Positions 53,989-63,316 are shown, counted from the first letter of the stretch. The stretch is 64,000 nt of DNA from Xenococcaceae cyanobacterium MO_188.B32 (GCA_030065635.1 JASJDJ010000008.1:1-64000), one strand, 5' to 3'. Notes: generated by a model not told the origin, from the sequence alone. A program made the numbers and translations.

Positions 53989-56148
53989 ATGTTTTATCTT
54001 AATAAAATCGAGCGAGCTAACCCTAGCTCAGATAGCCCAATTTTGGGTCGTACCTTGCCTTCATTATTAGATGAGGCAGTCGATCGCTCCCCTAATCATA
54101 CTGCTTTCAATCAGTGGACAGAACAAGGCTGGAAGTCTATATCTAACCAAGAATTTCTGACGGCTGCTGAAGAGTTGGCGTTAGGATTACTAGAACAAAA
54201 CTTAGATAGGGGCGAACACGTAGCTTTCTTAATGCACAGTGATGTCAATTTTTGCCTGGCAGACATGGGTTGTCTGCTAGCTGGACTGATTGACGTACCG
54301 ATCGATCTAACTCAAACTCTAGAAAATATCGTTTTTATTCTGCGACACTCAGAAGCCAAAGCCTTAATTGTTGCCGATCTCGATTTACTCGCTCAAGTAG
54401 TACCCTACCTATGGGATACTCCAAATTTGCAGACTATTATTGTTGCTGATGTTCCCCATAATTGGGAGCAAAAAAGAACACAACTACTAACCTGCGATCG
54501 AGATTCGGCTATAACCAAACAGGAAGTCGAGTCCACTAAGATGTCAGCAGAAGCCTGTTTATGTATTCCCATGTTGCTCTGTCAGGGACGAGAAGACCGA
54601 ACCTGCCCTGAATTGCCCCAATGTATTCAATTATTATCGCTTGAGGAAATTCGAGCCCAAGGAAAGGAGCTATGGTGTGAGGCTCAACGTCAGCAATTGC
54701 GATCGACCATTGAGCCTCAAAATTTAGCGACCATTATTTATATTGCGGGAGAAACAGGAAAACCCAAAGGGGTCATGTTAACTCATGAAAATATTTCTGC
54801 CGATATTTTAACTACTTTTAAAACTATTCCTGACCTTAAGCCAGGAGTAAAAGAAACCATACTTTCTTTTTTACCTCTAACTCATATTTTTGCACGGGCG
54901 TTAATTTACGGTCATATCAATTACGGACACGATCTGTACTTCACTACTCCCAATCGGGCAGTCAAGGATTTTCAACAAGTTCGGCCGACCATTGTTGCCA
55001 CTGTCCCCAGATTACTGGAAAAGGTCTATCACAAAATTCTCGACCGCGGTGGCAAACTGAAAAGCTGGAAACGGATTATCTTTAATTGGGCGTTAAAGCT
55101 AGCTCAAAGTTACCAACTGGGTAAATCACCGGGACTATTGGACGCTTTCGGGCTAAAACTAGCAGATAAGCTTGTATTTTCTCAATGGAGAAAACCTTTT
55201 GGTGGCAGACTAAAATATTTCATTAGTGGTGGTGCAGCCTTAAAAGCCGAGCTTGCTAATATTTTGAGTGCAGCAGGTATGACCGTACTCCAAGGTTATG
55301 GTTTAACCGAGACTAGTTCGGTGATCTGTTGTAACCGAGATGGCTTAAATCGTGCCGGGACAGTTGGATTACCCATTGCTGGAGTAGAAATAGCGATCGC
55401 TAAAGATGGAGAAATTTTGGTTAAAGCTCCTTACGTGATGCAGGGCTACTATAAAAACCCAGAAGCCACTCAGTCAGTTATCGATGAGGAAGGCTGGCTA
55501 CATACAGGAGACTTGGGAGAATTTACTCCCGAAGGTTTTCTCACTATTACCGGCAGTAAAAAAGACTTATTTAAGCTTTCTACTGGCAAGTACGTTACCC
55601 CCGAACCTTTAGAGAGTCATGTCAAACAATCTCCCCTCGTCAGACAGGCAGTGACAGTGGGATTGCAAAGAAAGTTCTGTGGAATGCTCATTTTTCCCGA
55701 TCTAGATAAACTGTACGAGCGTGCCATGACTATGGGTTGGCATTTAACCACAGCAGATTTACTCAAACAACCCGAAATTGTTGCTCTCTATCAAGATTTA
55801 ATTGATGATGCTAATAAACAGTTACCTAGTTGGTCAAAAGTAAAGCGATTTCAGTTAGTTGATGGCAATCTCACTCCAGAAAATGGGCTACTGGATTCTA
55901 ACCTCAAAGTTAAAAGAGCCAAAGTTAATGAGGTATTTGCTGCGGAAATAGATTCTCTTTATGGAGAGACAGAATTACAACGAGTTGTATCTCCAAGCAT
56001 TGTCACTAAAACTTTCATCAGGTCATTCACCAGGAAAATTACCATCAAAGTCAAGCGGTCATGGCGATCGCTCAAAAACTATCTTACCCTTCCCTCCTTC
56101 GAGGGGTGGAAACTACAAAAAACACCTAATTCTGAAGAATTGGAATAA
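53989..56148 (+). CDS. Long-chain fatty acyl-CoA synthetase (AMP-forming)
   Basis: 719 residues from ATG 53989. The adenylate-forming fold has the P-loop-like motif IYIAGETGKPKGVMLTHENI (about 245-264; the usual TSGTTG is varied to IAGETG). It also has LPLTHIFARA, GYGLTETSSVICC (about 442-454), EEGWLHTGDLGEF (about 503-515) and GSKKDLFKLSTGKYVTPEPL (the hinge and C-terminal domain). It activates fatty acids to acyl-CoA, although relation to cyanobacterial acyl-ACP synthetases is possible. Its position before a FadN-like gene, a thiolase and a FadE-like gene makes the CoA-forming role in beta-oxidation the best reading. Confidence 0.85.
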   Translation: MFYLNKIERANPSSDSPILGRTLPSLLDEAVDRSPNHTAFNQWTEQGWKSISNQEFLTAAEELALGLLEQNLDRGEHVAFLMHSDVNFCLADMGCLLAGLIDVPIDLTQTLENIVFILRHSEAKALIVADLDLLAQVVPYLWDTPNLQTIIVADVPHNWEQKRTQLLTCDRDSAITKQEVESTKMSAEACLCIPMLLCQGREDRTCPELPQCIQLLSLEEIRAQGKELWCEAQRQQLRSTIEPQNLATIIYIAGETGKPKGVMLTHENISADILTTFKTIPDLKPGVKETILSFLPLTHIFARALIYGHINYGHDLYFTTPNRAVKDFQQVRPTIVATVPRLLEKVYHKILDRGGKLKSWKRIIFNWALKLAQSYQLGKSPGLLDAFGLKLADKLVFSQWRKPFGGRLKYFISGGAALKAELANILSAAGMTVLQGYGLTETSSVICCNRDGLNRAGTVGLPIAGVEIAIAKDGEILVKAPYVMQGYYKNPEATQSVIDEEGWLHTGDLGEFTPEGFLTITGSKKDLFKLSTGKYVTPEPLESHVKQSPLVRQAVTVGLQRKFCGMLIFPDLDKLYERAMTMGWHLTTADLLKQPEIVALYQDLIDDANKQLPSWSKVKRFQLVDGNLTPENGLLDSNLKVKRAKVNEVFAAEIDSLYGETELQRVVSPSIVTKTFIRSFTRKITIKVKRSWRSLKNYLTLPSFEGWKLQKTPNSEELE

Positions 56149-56230
56149 AGGAGAAAAGCTCCTAGCTAATAGCTATTAGCTAATCAATTGCTGACAGCCC
56201 TTAAAGATAACAAAATCAGGTTGAAAAATT

Positions 56231-58603
56231 ATGTTTAAACCATTCCGAACTGCTGCCGTTTTAGGTGCAGGAGTCATGGGTTCTCAAATTGCAGCCCACC
56301 TAGCCAATGCCGGCTTAACAGTTCATCTATTGGATATACCTGCTCCAGAAGGAAACAAAAATGCGATTGTAGAAGGAGCTTGGAAAAAAGCTCTCAAACT
56401 CAAACCCCCGATCTTATTTACGGAAAAAACAGCCCGTCGCATTACTCTGGGTAATTTTGACGAACATCTCGATCGCCTGGCTAATGTCGATTGGGTAATT
56501 GAAGCAGTCGTGGAAAATTTAGCCATTAAACAGCAGTTAATGGCACGATTGGAAGGCGTTATCGGTAAAGATACGATTATCTCCACTAACACTAGTGGCT
56601 TACCCGTACGAGAAATTGCTCGCGGATTGCCATCATCGTTTACTCATCGCTTTCTCGGTACTCATTTCTTCAATCCACCCCGCTATCTTAAATTACTAGA
56701 ACTGATTCCCACCGAAGACACTGACCCTCAAGTACTAGTTCGACTGGAGTGGTTCGGTCGCCTGCATCTAGGCAAAGGAGTAGTAGTTGCCAAAGATACT
56801 CCTAACTTTATCGCCAATCGCATTGGTATGTATGCAACCATGCTGGGGATTAAAGGCTTTACTGAAGAAGGATACACTATTGAAGAAATCGATACCCTCA
56901 CTGGTACTCTAGTGGGCAGACCAAAATCGGGAACTTTTCGTACAGCCGATCTAGTAGGACTAGATACCCTAGCTTATGTCACTAAAAATCTCTATCCTGC
57001 TATTCCCCATGATGAAAGCCGTGAAGTTTTTCGGATACCACCATTACTAGAGAAATTGGTAGCAACAGGAACTTTAGGGGCAAAAACAGGTCAGGGATTT
57101 TATAAAAAAGAGCGCGGTCAAATTCTCTCTTTAAACCCCAAAACCTTTGCTTACGAACCAGCCAAGCCTTTAGATTTAGGGGATATTAAATCGATGCAAA
57201 AGCTGGAATTACCAGAAAGGTTACGCGCCCTGTATCGAGATTCTGGTCGAGCGGGAGCATTTTTCCGCAAGATGATCTTATCTATACTCAGTTACAGTTC
57301 TTATCGCATTCCCGAAATTACCGATAGTCCCGTAGAAATCGATCGCGCCATGCGCTGGGGATTTGGTTGGGAACTAGGGCCTTTTGAAATTTGGGATGCC
57401 TTGGGTTTTAAAACTGTAATTACCGATATGCAAACAGCAGATATCCCCTTAGCCGACTGGGTAACTACGATGGTAAAACATCATCAGGTTGGTGGATTTT
57501 ATCAACGAGAACGAGAAAAACACGGGGACAAAGAAGAAATCAAAGTTTATGTTCCCAGTCAAGGATATGTTGTTTTGAGAACTCCTCAAGATGAAATCGA
57601 CCTCGATGTAATTAAAGCCGAACCAGAGCGTATTCTGTGGCAAAACGAAGAAGCAGCTTTACTCGATCTAGGAGATGGAGTAGTTCTGTATGAGTTTCGC
57701 TCTAAAGGCAATACTCTCAGCTTTAAAGTCATGAATGGGCTGACAGAAGTATTAGATATCTTAGAAACCAGCAATTATCGAGGCATGGTTATTGGTAACA
57801 GTAATGTCAATTTCTGTGGTGGTGTTCATCTTGCAGAAGTCGGTAAGCTGGCCCAATCTGGTCAATTAGAGGCGATTGACGCTCTTGTGGTTCAGTTTCA
57901 AACAACTCTCCAAAGAATTCACTACTTCCCCAAACCAATTGTTGCTGCTGTCAGAGGATTAGCTCTCGGTGGTGGTTGTGAATTAGTCATGGCTTGTCCT
58001 CAAGTAGTAGCATCGGCAGAAAGCTATATTGGCTTAGTAGAACTGAGCGTGGGCTTAATTCCTGGGGCTGGTGGCATTATGCGCATGGCAGCCTGGGCAG
58101 CAGAACGAGCAGCCAACGAAATCGCACCTCAGATTCAACCATTCTTACAAAAAGTCTTTGAAACTATTGGGATGGCGAAAGTTGCTAATAGTGCTCACGA
58201 AGCCCAAGAAATTGGTTTTATTCAACCTACAGCCAAAATTGTCATGAATAGCGATCGACGTTTATATGTGGCGAAACAAGAGGTTCTACGTCTCGCTCTC
58301 GAAGGTTACGCACTCATACCCGAACGTAATTCTATTATGGTGTTAGGTCGTCCAGCCAGAGCAGCATTAGAAAATGGAGCTTATGTTTTCCAACAAGGCG
58401 GATACATTTCTGAATACGACCGCTTCCTTGCCAATCGTTTGGCTTATGTTTTAACTGGTGGGGAATTGTCTGCACCTTCTTTAGTTAGCGAAGACTATCT
58501 ACTACAACTAGAACGAGAATCCTTTGTTCCCTTACTCAAAGAACAGAAAACCCAAGAGAGGATCGCTCATTTGCTTAAGACTAAAAAACCCTTGCGTAAT
58601 TAA
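56231..58603 (+). CDS. fadN: 3-hydroxyacyl-CoA dehydrogenase/enoyl-CoA hydratase fusion (FadN type)
   Basis: A 790-residue protein with the dehydrogenase first: FRTAAVLGAGVMGSQIAAHL (GxGxxG, about 4-23), STNTSGLPVREIA, THFFNPPRYLKLLELIP, the NAD domain, and the C-terminal HAD domain with DTPNFIANRIGMY. A crotonase domain follows (about 490-700) with GGGCELVMACPQVV and YIGLVELSVGLIPGAGG holding the two catalytic Glu. This domain order and the length are those of Bacillus FadN, not of E. coli FadB/FadJ. It hydrates trans-2-enoyl-CoA and oxidises the resulting 3-hydroxyacyl-CoA. It is the second gene of the four-gene cluster. Confidence 0.92.
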   Translation: MFKPFRTAAVLGAGVMGSQIAAHLANAGLTVHLLDIPAPEGNKNAIVEGAWKKALKLKPPILFTEKTARRITLGNFDEHLDRLANVDWVIEAVVENLAIKQQLMARLEGVIGKDTIISTNTSGLPVREIARGLPSSFTHRFLGTHFFNPPRYLKLLELIPTEDTDPQVLVRLEWFGRLHLGKGVVVAKDTPNFIANRIGMYATMLGIKGFTEEGYTIEEIDTLTGTLVGRPKSGTFRTADLVGLDTLAYVTKNLYPAIPHDESREVFRIPPLLEKLVATGTLGAKTGQGFYKKERGQILSLNPKTFAYEPAKPLDLGDIKSMQKLELPERLRALYRDSGRAGAFFRKMILSILSYSSYRIPEITDSPVEIDRAMRWGFGWELGPFEIWDALGFKTVITDMQTADIPLADWVTTMVKHHQVGGFYQREREKHGDKEEIKVYVPSQGYVVLRTPQDEIDLDVIKAEPERILWQNEEAALLDLGDGVVLYEFRSKGNTLSFKVMNGLTEVLDILETSNYRGMVIGNSNVNFCGGVHLAEVGKLAQSGQLEAIDALVVQFQTTLQRIHYFPKPIVAAVRGLALGGGCELVMACPQVVASAESYIGLVELSVGLIPGAGGIMRMAAWAAERAANEIAPQIQPFLQKVFETIGMAKVANSAHEAQEIGFIQPTAKIVMNSDRRLYVAKQEVLRLALEGYALIPERNSIMVLGRPARAALENGAYVFQQGGYISEYDRFLANRLAYVLTGGELSAPSLVSEDYLLQLERESFVPLLKEQKTQERIAHLLKTKKPLRN

Positions 58604-58607
58604 TAGC

Positions 58608-58631
58608 AGGGGCGTTTCGCGAAACGCCCCT
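58608..58631. repeat. Perfect 24-bp palindrome between fadN and fadA
   Basis: AGGGGCGTTTCG followed by CGAAACGCCCCT, 12-bp arms with no loop, starting 5 bp after the fadN stop. GC-rich hairpins of this kind are scattered in cyanobacterial genomes. No T-run follows, so it is not a standard terminator. It may modulate read-through or mRNA stability. Confidence 0.8.
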
Positions 58632-58679
58632 ACAGCGAACGTCCCTAATTTTATAAGATTTTTGATTAATTATTTAACC

Positions 58680-59870
58680 ATGAATAAAATGAACGAAGCA
58701 TATATAGTCAGCAGTGTGAGAACTGCTATCGGTAAAGCACCACGGGGAACTTTGCGTAATGTCCGCCCCGATGACCTCGGTGCCACTGCAATTAAAGGCG
58801 CGATCGAGCGAGTGCCGGGACTAGCCCCCGAACAGATCGATGATGTGATTATGGGCTGCGCCTTTCCTGAAGGAGAACAGGGATTCAACTTAGGACGCAT
58901 TGCTGCTCGTCGGGCGGGGTTGCCTTATTCTGTACCTGGCTGCACCGTCAACCGTTTTTGTGCGTCGGGATTGCAAACTATTGCCATGGCATCCCAAGCG
59001 ATTATGACAGGACAAGCAGAGGTTATTGTCGCTGGTGGGGCAGAATCGATGAGTTTGATGCCTATGGGGGGTAATTATCTCTCTCCCAATCCAGATTTGC
59101 TAGAACAATCTCCCAATACCTATATCACTATGGGGATTACGGCAGAGAATGTAGTACATAGGTTCGACATCTCCCGACAAGAACAAGACCAGTTTGCCCT
59201 GCGATCGCATCAACACGCCTTAGACGCGATTAGATCTGGTCGCTTTAAAGCCGAAATTGTTCCTGTTACTTTTAAAGAAACAGTTTACGACCATGGCAAA
59301 ACCCAAACAATCGAGCGGGTATTTGAAGTAGACGAAGGTCCCCGTCCCGATACTAGTTTAGAAGCCTTGGCTAAATTAAAACCAGTTTTTAGACTCAACG
59401 GTACAGTAACTGCTGGTAACTCCTCCCAAATGTCCGATGGGGCAGCAGCAGCAGTGGTGATGAGCAGAAGAATGGTTAACGAACTGAGAGTACAACCCAT
59501 GGGGCGACTACTAGGCTATGCTGTCGCTGGCGTACCCCCAGAAATCATGGGCATCGGCCCCGTAGAAGCTGTCCCTAAAGTACTCAAACAAGTCGGTTTA
59601 ACATTAGACGATATTGGTTTAATCGAACTAAATGAGGCCTTTGCAGGACAATCTCTTGCCGTCATTCACAAACTAGGACTGAACGAGGAGATTCTTAACG
59701 TCAACGGTGGCGCGATCGCTCTAGGACATCCTCTCGGTTGTACGGGTGCAAAACTGACTGCTACCTTACTCCATGAAATGCAACGGCGTAGTATTCGGTA
59801 CGGAATGGTAACCATGTGCATTGGTGGCGGAATGGGTGCTGCGGGAGTGTTTGAAAACTTGATGTTATGA
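58680..59870 (+). CDS. fadA: Acetyl-CoA acyltransferase (thiolase, FadA type)
   Basis: A 396-residue thiolase. The ATG at 58680 gives [20 protein letters not shown], the usual N-terminus, and the second ATG, 9 bp on, is also possible. The nucleophilic Cys lies in [15 protein letters not shown] (about residue 95). [30 protein letters not shown] (His) and [14 protein letters not shown] (second Cys) complete the active site. It cleaves 3-ketoacyl-CoA to acetyl-CoA plus a shortened acyl-CoA. Its place between FadN-like and FadE-like genes argues for the degradative rather than the polyhydroxybutyrate role. Confidence 0.92.
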   Translation: MNKMNEAYIVSSVRTAIGKAPRGTLRNVRPDDLGATAIKGAIERVPGLAPEQIDDVIMGCAFPEGEQGFNLGRIAARRAGLPYSVPGCTVNRFCASGLQTIAMASQAIMTGQAEVIVAGGAESMSLMPMGGNYLSPNPDLLEQSPNTYITMGITAENVVHRFDISRQEQDQFALRSHQHALDAIRSGRFKAEIVPVTFKETVYDHGKTQTIERVFEVDEGPRPDTSLEALAKLKPVFRLNGTVTAGNSSQMSDGAAAAVVMSRRMVNELRVQPMGRLLGYAVAGVPPEIMGIGPVEAVPKVLKQVGLTLDDIGLIELNEAFAGQSLAVIHKLGLNEEILNVNGGAIALGHPLGCTGAKLTATLLHEMQRRSIRYGMVTMCIGGGMGAAGVFENLML

Positions 59871-60051
59871 GTTCGGAGTTCGGAGTTATTTAACAATTAA
59901 CTCTCCCTTGCCCCTCCACCGATTAATGACGAACTCCAACCAATAAATCCCTCTCTGCGCTCTCTGCGTCCTCTGCGGTTTATTATTTCCAAAATTTGCT
60001 TCTTACCAATTACTAATCAAGATCATTTGCCACACAAATTTAAAAATCTTT
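59871..60051. repeat. Spacer made of heptamer and GC-rich simple repeats
   Basis: GAGTTCG units (59870-59888), a single GAACTCC (about 59930) and a CTCTGCG-based run (about 59951-59979) occupy most of the 181 bp between fadA and the FadE-like gene. Confidence 0.75.
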
Positions 60052-62613
60052 ATGAACATTTCTTTTCCCACAATCATTATTCCTAGTCTCATCTTGCTGT
60101 TCGTTATTTTAGGTTATATTGGTGTTCCCCTTTGGACATGGTCGCTATACATCGCAGCAATTTTAGGAGTTTGCCAAGCACCAATTTGGCTATGGAGTAT
60201 CTTTGGTATTCTGGCGTTAGTTGTTAATGTTCCTCAATTGCGTCAGCTAATAGTTACAGCCCCAATTGTTAAAGCCATCAAAACTCTCAAACTCTTACCC
60301 AAAATTTCCGCTACCGAAAGGGAAGCGATCGAAGCTGGTAATGTCTGGGTAGATGGCGAATTCTTTTCTGGCAAACCCAATTTCCAACGTCTTCTCAGCG
60401 AACCCTACCCATTAATACCTAAGACTCAATTTCAGCTAGATAAAAAGGACAGTCTGTCAGACACGGGGACACAGAGACGCGGAGACACGGAGAAATATAA
60501 CAACTCCGAACTCCGAACTCCGAATTCCGAACTAGAACAAATTCGTTCTTTTCTCGATAATCAGGTTAAAACAGTTTGCCAAATGGCGACTGACTGGGAA
60601 ATTCACTCGCGTAAAGATTTACCTCCTCAAGTTTGGGACTATCTCAGACAAGAGCGTTTCTTTGGCATGATGATTCCCAAGGAATATGGGGGTTTGGGAT
60701 TTTCTAACTTAGCTTATAGTACGGTGATGACTAAGTTGGCTTCTCGTTCTTTTACTCACACTGCTACTGTGGGTGTAACTAACTCTTTAGGGCCAGCTAA
60801 ATTACTCCTGCGTTACGGCACACAAGCACAGAAAGATTATTATCTACCACGACTGGCAAGAGGAGAAGAAATTCCTTGTTTTGCTTTAACCGAACCAAAT
60901 GCTGGTTCTGATGCAGCTAGTATTGTCTCTAACGGGGTGGTATTTCGGGGTGAAGATGGCCAGTTATATCTACGTTTGAACTGGAAAAAACGTTACATTA
61001 CCCTAGCAACCATCGCGACTTTAATGGGACTGGCTTTCAGACTGCGCGATCCAGATAATTTATTAGGTAAAGGAGAAGATGTTGGTATTACCTGTGCCTT
61101 AATTTCTACTAACACTCCTGGGGTAATTATCGATCGCCGACACGACCCCATGGGCGTACCTTTCTTTAATTCACCCACAGAAGGACATGATGTAGTTATT
61201 TCTGTAGACCAAATTATTGGTGGTGTGGAACAAGCGGGACGAGGTTGGAAAATGCTGATGCAGTCTCTAGCTGCGGGACGAGGAATTAGTTTTCCTGCCA
61301 CTTGTACGGGCATTGCCAAATTAGTAACTAGAGTTACGGGGGCATATAGTAAGGTAAGAAGACAGTTTGGGCTGAATATCGGTCGTTTTGAAGGGATTGA
61401 AGAACCTCTGGCTCGGATTGGTGGATTAACTTACTTGATGGAAGCTGCCAGACTCTATACAGTTGGGGCAGTAGATCGAGGGGAACAACCTGCGGTAATT
61501 TCGGCGATCGCTAAATACAACTTTACCGAACTTTCCCGTCAGATTATTAACGATGGGATGGATATTATGGGCGGTGCAGGAATTTGTCGGGGGCCTAGAA
61601 ACTTACTCGCTAATATTTATACGGCTATACCCATTCCTATTACCGTCGAAGGGGCGAATATTCTCACTCGTACCATGATTATCTTCGGACAGGGAGCAAT
61701 TCGTTCTCATCCTTATGTGTATCAAGAAATAGAAGCTTTAAATAAATCCGATGTTAAAGCATTCGATGGCGTTTTTTGGCATCATCTCGGCTCGATAGTA
61801 AGCAACTTTTTCCGCGCTACTTTATTAAATTTAACTCGCGGTTATCTAGCTAGTTCCTCTGGATCTGAAACTAATGCTAAATATTACCGTAAGTTAGCTT
61901 GGGCATCGGCTACTTTTGCTTGGCTTACCGACTTATCCCTAATCTATTTTGGGGGAACTCTCAAGCGACAAGAAAAACTGACAGGACGATTTGCCGATAT
62001 TCTTTCTTGGATGTATTTAGGGACTGCTACTTTACGTAGATTTGAAGCCGAAGGACAAAAAGCAGAAGACCTTCCTTTAGTGAATTGGTCGATGCAATAT
62101 ACGTTTGCTCAAATTCAGCAAGGATTTGTAGGTATCTTGAGTAATATGCCGATACCACTATTAAAAGTTGTGGCAGTTTGGTGGCGACTCAACCCCATTG
62201 GTACAATGCCATCAGATCGATTGGGTAGTGAAATTGCTAGAATAATGCAAACTCCAGGAACACAAAGGGATAATTTAACGGCTGATATTCATATTCCTAG
62301 CAATACCGAAGAAGCTTTAGGAAGGTTAGAACAAGCATTTAGGTTATCAGTTGAAGCAGAATCTATCCTCAAGAAAATTAAGACTGCCAGTAGTGCAGGT
62401 AAGTTACCTAAAGAAAGACCAGAAAAATTAATTCGTAATGCTTTAGAAGCCAAAATTATCAGCCTTGATGAAGTTGAGTTAGTGACTCAAGCTGAATCTG
62501 TTCGCAATGATACTATCGAGGTAGATTCATTTACTCTGGAAGAATATCAAACAGGGCAAAAAACAACTTCTACTGAAATTAGGTCAGGGTTTCAGCTTAT
62601 CCCAAACTCTTAG
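60052..62613 (+). CDS. fadE: Acyl-CoA dehydrogenase, FadE type, with inserted repeat peptide
   Basis: An 853-residue protein. Hydrophobic N-terminal segments (IIIPSLILLFVILGYIGVPL and the following) resemble the membrane-proximal start of E. coli FadE. The dehydrogenase core follows, with QERFFGMMIPKEYGGLGFSN, CFALTEPNAGSDAAS (FAD/substrate contact), SLAAGRGISFPA, and PITVEGANILTRTMIIFGQG, the conserved VEGANILTR. It oxidises acyl-CoA to trans-2-enoyl-CoA. Residues about 137-161 are encoded by two simple DNA repeats and look like an invaded linker. It is the last gene of the four-gene beta-oxidation cluster. Confidence 0.9.
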   Translation: MNISFPTIIIPSLILLFVILGYIGVPLWTWSLYIAAILGVCQAPIWLWSIFGILALVVNVPQLRQLIVTAPIVKAIKTLKLLPKISATEREAIEAGNVWVDGEFFSGKPNFQRLLSEPYPLIPKTQFQLDKKDSLSDTGTQRRGDTEKYNNSELRTPNSELEQIRSFLDNQVKTVCQMATDWEIHSRKDLPPQVWDYLRQERFFGMMIPKEYGGLGFSNLAYSTVMTKLASRSFTHTATVGVTNSLGPAKLLLRYGTQAQKDYYLPRLARGEEIPCFALTEPNAGSDAASIVSNGVVFRGEDGQLYLRLNWKKRYITLATIATLMGLAFRLRDPDNLLGKGEDVGITCALISTNTPGVIIDRRHDPMGVPFFNSPTEGHDVVISVDQIIGGVEQAGRGWKMLMQSLAAGRGISFPATCTGIAKLVTRVTGAYSKVRRQFGLNIGRFEGIEEPLARIGGLTYLMEAARLYTVGAVDRGEQPAVISAIAKYNFTELSRQIINDGMDIMGGAGICRGPRNLLANIYTAIPIPITVEGANILTRTMIIFGQGAIRSHPYVYQEIEALNKSDVKAFDGVFWHHLGSIVSNFFRATLLNLTRGYLASSSGSETNAKYYRKLAWASATFAWLTDLSLIYFGGTLKRQEKLTGRFADILSWMYLGTATLRRFEAEGQKAEDLPLVNWSMQYTFAQIQQGFVGILSNMPIPLLKVVAVWWRLNPIGTMPSDRLGSEIARIMQTPGTQRDNLTADIHIPSNTEEALGRLEQAFRLSVEAESILKKIKTASSAGKLPKERPEKLIRNALEAKIISLDEVELVTQAESVRNDTIEVDSFTLEEYQTGQKTTSTEIRSGFQLIPNS
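60461..60535. repeat. Simple repeats translated inside the FadE-like gene
   Basis: GACACGG/GGAGACA-type units (60461-60493) are followed by GAACTCC heptamers (about 60501-60535). Both stay in frame, encoding SDTGTQRRGDTEKY and NNSELRTPNSELE. The second half is almost the same peptide as the N-terminus of the second MCP (TPNSELRTPNS). Confidence 0.88.
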
Positions 62614-62674
62614 AGAACAACATTGTTTCTCTCCAGACATAACGAAATCTATATAAATTCGTTGGACACTTGGG

Positions 62675-62746
62675 TTAAAAAGGATTAATTTTGATGGTGG
62701 GGGACGGCGAACCGCATTCGCTATGTCCCACCACCATTTTGATTTC
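62675..62746. repeat. Hairpin-forming repeat beyond fadE
   Basis: ATGGTGGGGGAC and GTCCCACCACCAT form near-complementary arms around an inner GCGAA/TTCGC hairpin. The element is preceded by TAAAAAGGATTAATTTTGAT, a 20-bp string also present at about 40894-40913 in the family B element. It may act as the operon's terminator region, although no T-run follows. Confidence 0.5.
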
Positions 62747-62772
62747 GCTTTATCTAGCTGTCTATATGCTCT

Positions 62773-63045
62773 CTAAGCTACATCTTCCAATGTTTTTCTA
62801 AGTACATTATTGACTAATTGATTAACACCAACACCCTGTTGTTGGGCTTGTCGAGCTAAAACTTTCATTAAATTTTCTTCAATTTCCACTTCAAAGCGTC
62901 TTTGCTGCAACTCAGCGTCTACTGAAACTGTCTCAAATTCATCTAAATAATCAGTCGTGTCATGACTATCCCAAAAATCTGCTGCTTCTTCGTAGCTGCT
63001 AAATTCTTCGGGTATTGGTTCTACTAGCTTATGCTTGTCGTTCAT
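62773..63045 (-). CDS. CopG/BrnA-type antitoxin
   Basis: A 90-residue protein with an N-terminal acidic half (FSSYEEAADFWDSHDTTDYL) and a C-terminal ribbon-helix-helix, RRFEVEIEENLMKVLARQAQ (about 49-68) then VGVNQLVNNVLRKTL. This order (toxin-binding part before the DNA-binding part) is usual for CopG antitoxins of the BrnA kind. Its start overlaps the 3' end of the toxin gene by 17 bp; toxin-first order is typical of brnTA operons. Confidence 0.82.
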   Translation of the reverse strand: MNDKHKLVEPIPEEFSSYEEAADFWDSHDTTDYLDEFETVSVDAELQQRRFEVEIEENLMKVLARQAQQQGVGVNQLVNNVLRKTLEDVA

Positions 63046-63316
63046 AATATTTACGTTCTGCTCCCGTCATATCTCTTGCTGAAATAGGTAAAGCCGAAAT
63101 GAGATTCTTACACACAAAGAAGATAACTAAATACCTACCTGAATAAGTTTGTCCATAAGCAACATACAAGTCTTCTCCTTTTACTCGCCCTTTTCGAGCT
63201 TTACGGATATGAGGTCGAGAAAACAACACTTCTTCTACCTCATTAATTGTCACATTATGCTTGAGTGCCAGCTTTTCTACAAATTGGGCTTTCCAAATAA
63301 CTTCATATAATTGCAT
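63029..63316 (-). CDS. BrnT-like toxin (DUF497 type)
   Basis: 95 residues from ATG 63316. An N-terminal helix-turn (EKLALKHNVTINEVEEVLFS, about 12-31) is followed by strands (EDLYVAYGQTYSGRYLVIFF, about 47-66) and the C-terminal ISARDMTGAERKYYERQA. Here the ARDMTxxERxxYE pattern is characteristic of the BrnT/RelE-like RNase fold. It would cleave mRNA when free of its antitoxin. Length and pairing are normal. The upstream in-frame TTG at 63325 is less likely as the start. Confidence 0.82.
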   Translation of the reverse strand: MQLYEVIWKAQFVEKLALKHNVTINEVEEVLFSRPHIRKARKGRVKGEDLYVAYGQTYSGRYLVIFFVCKNLISALPISARDMTGAERKYYERQA

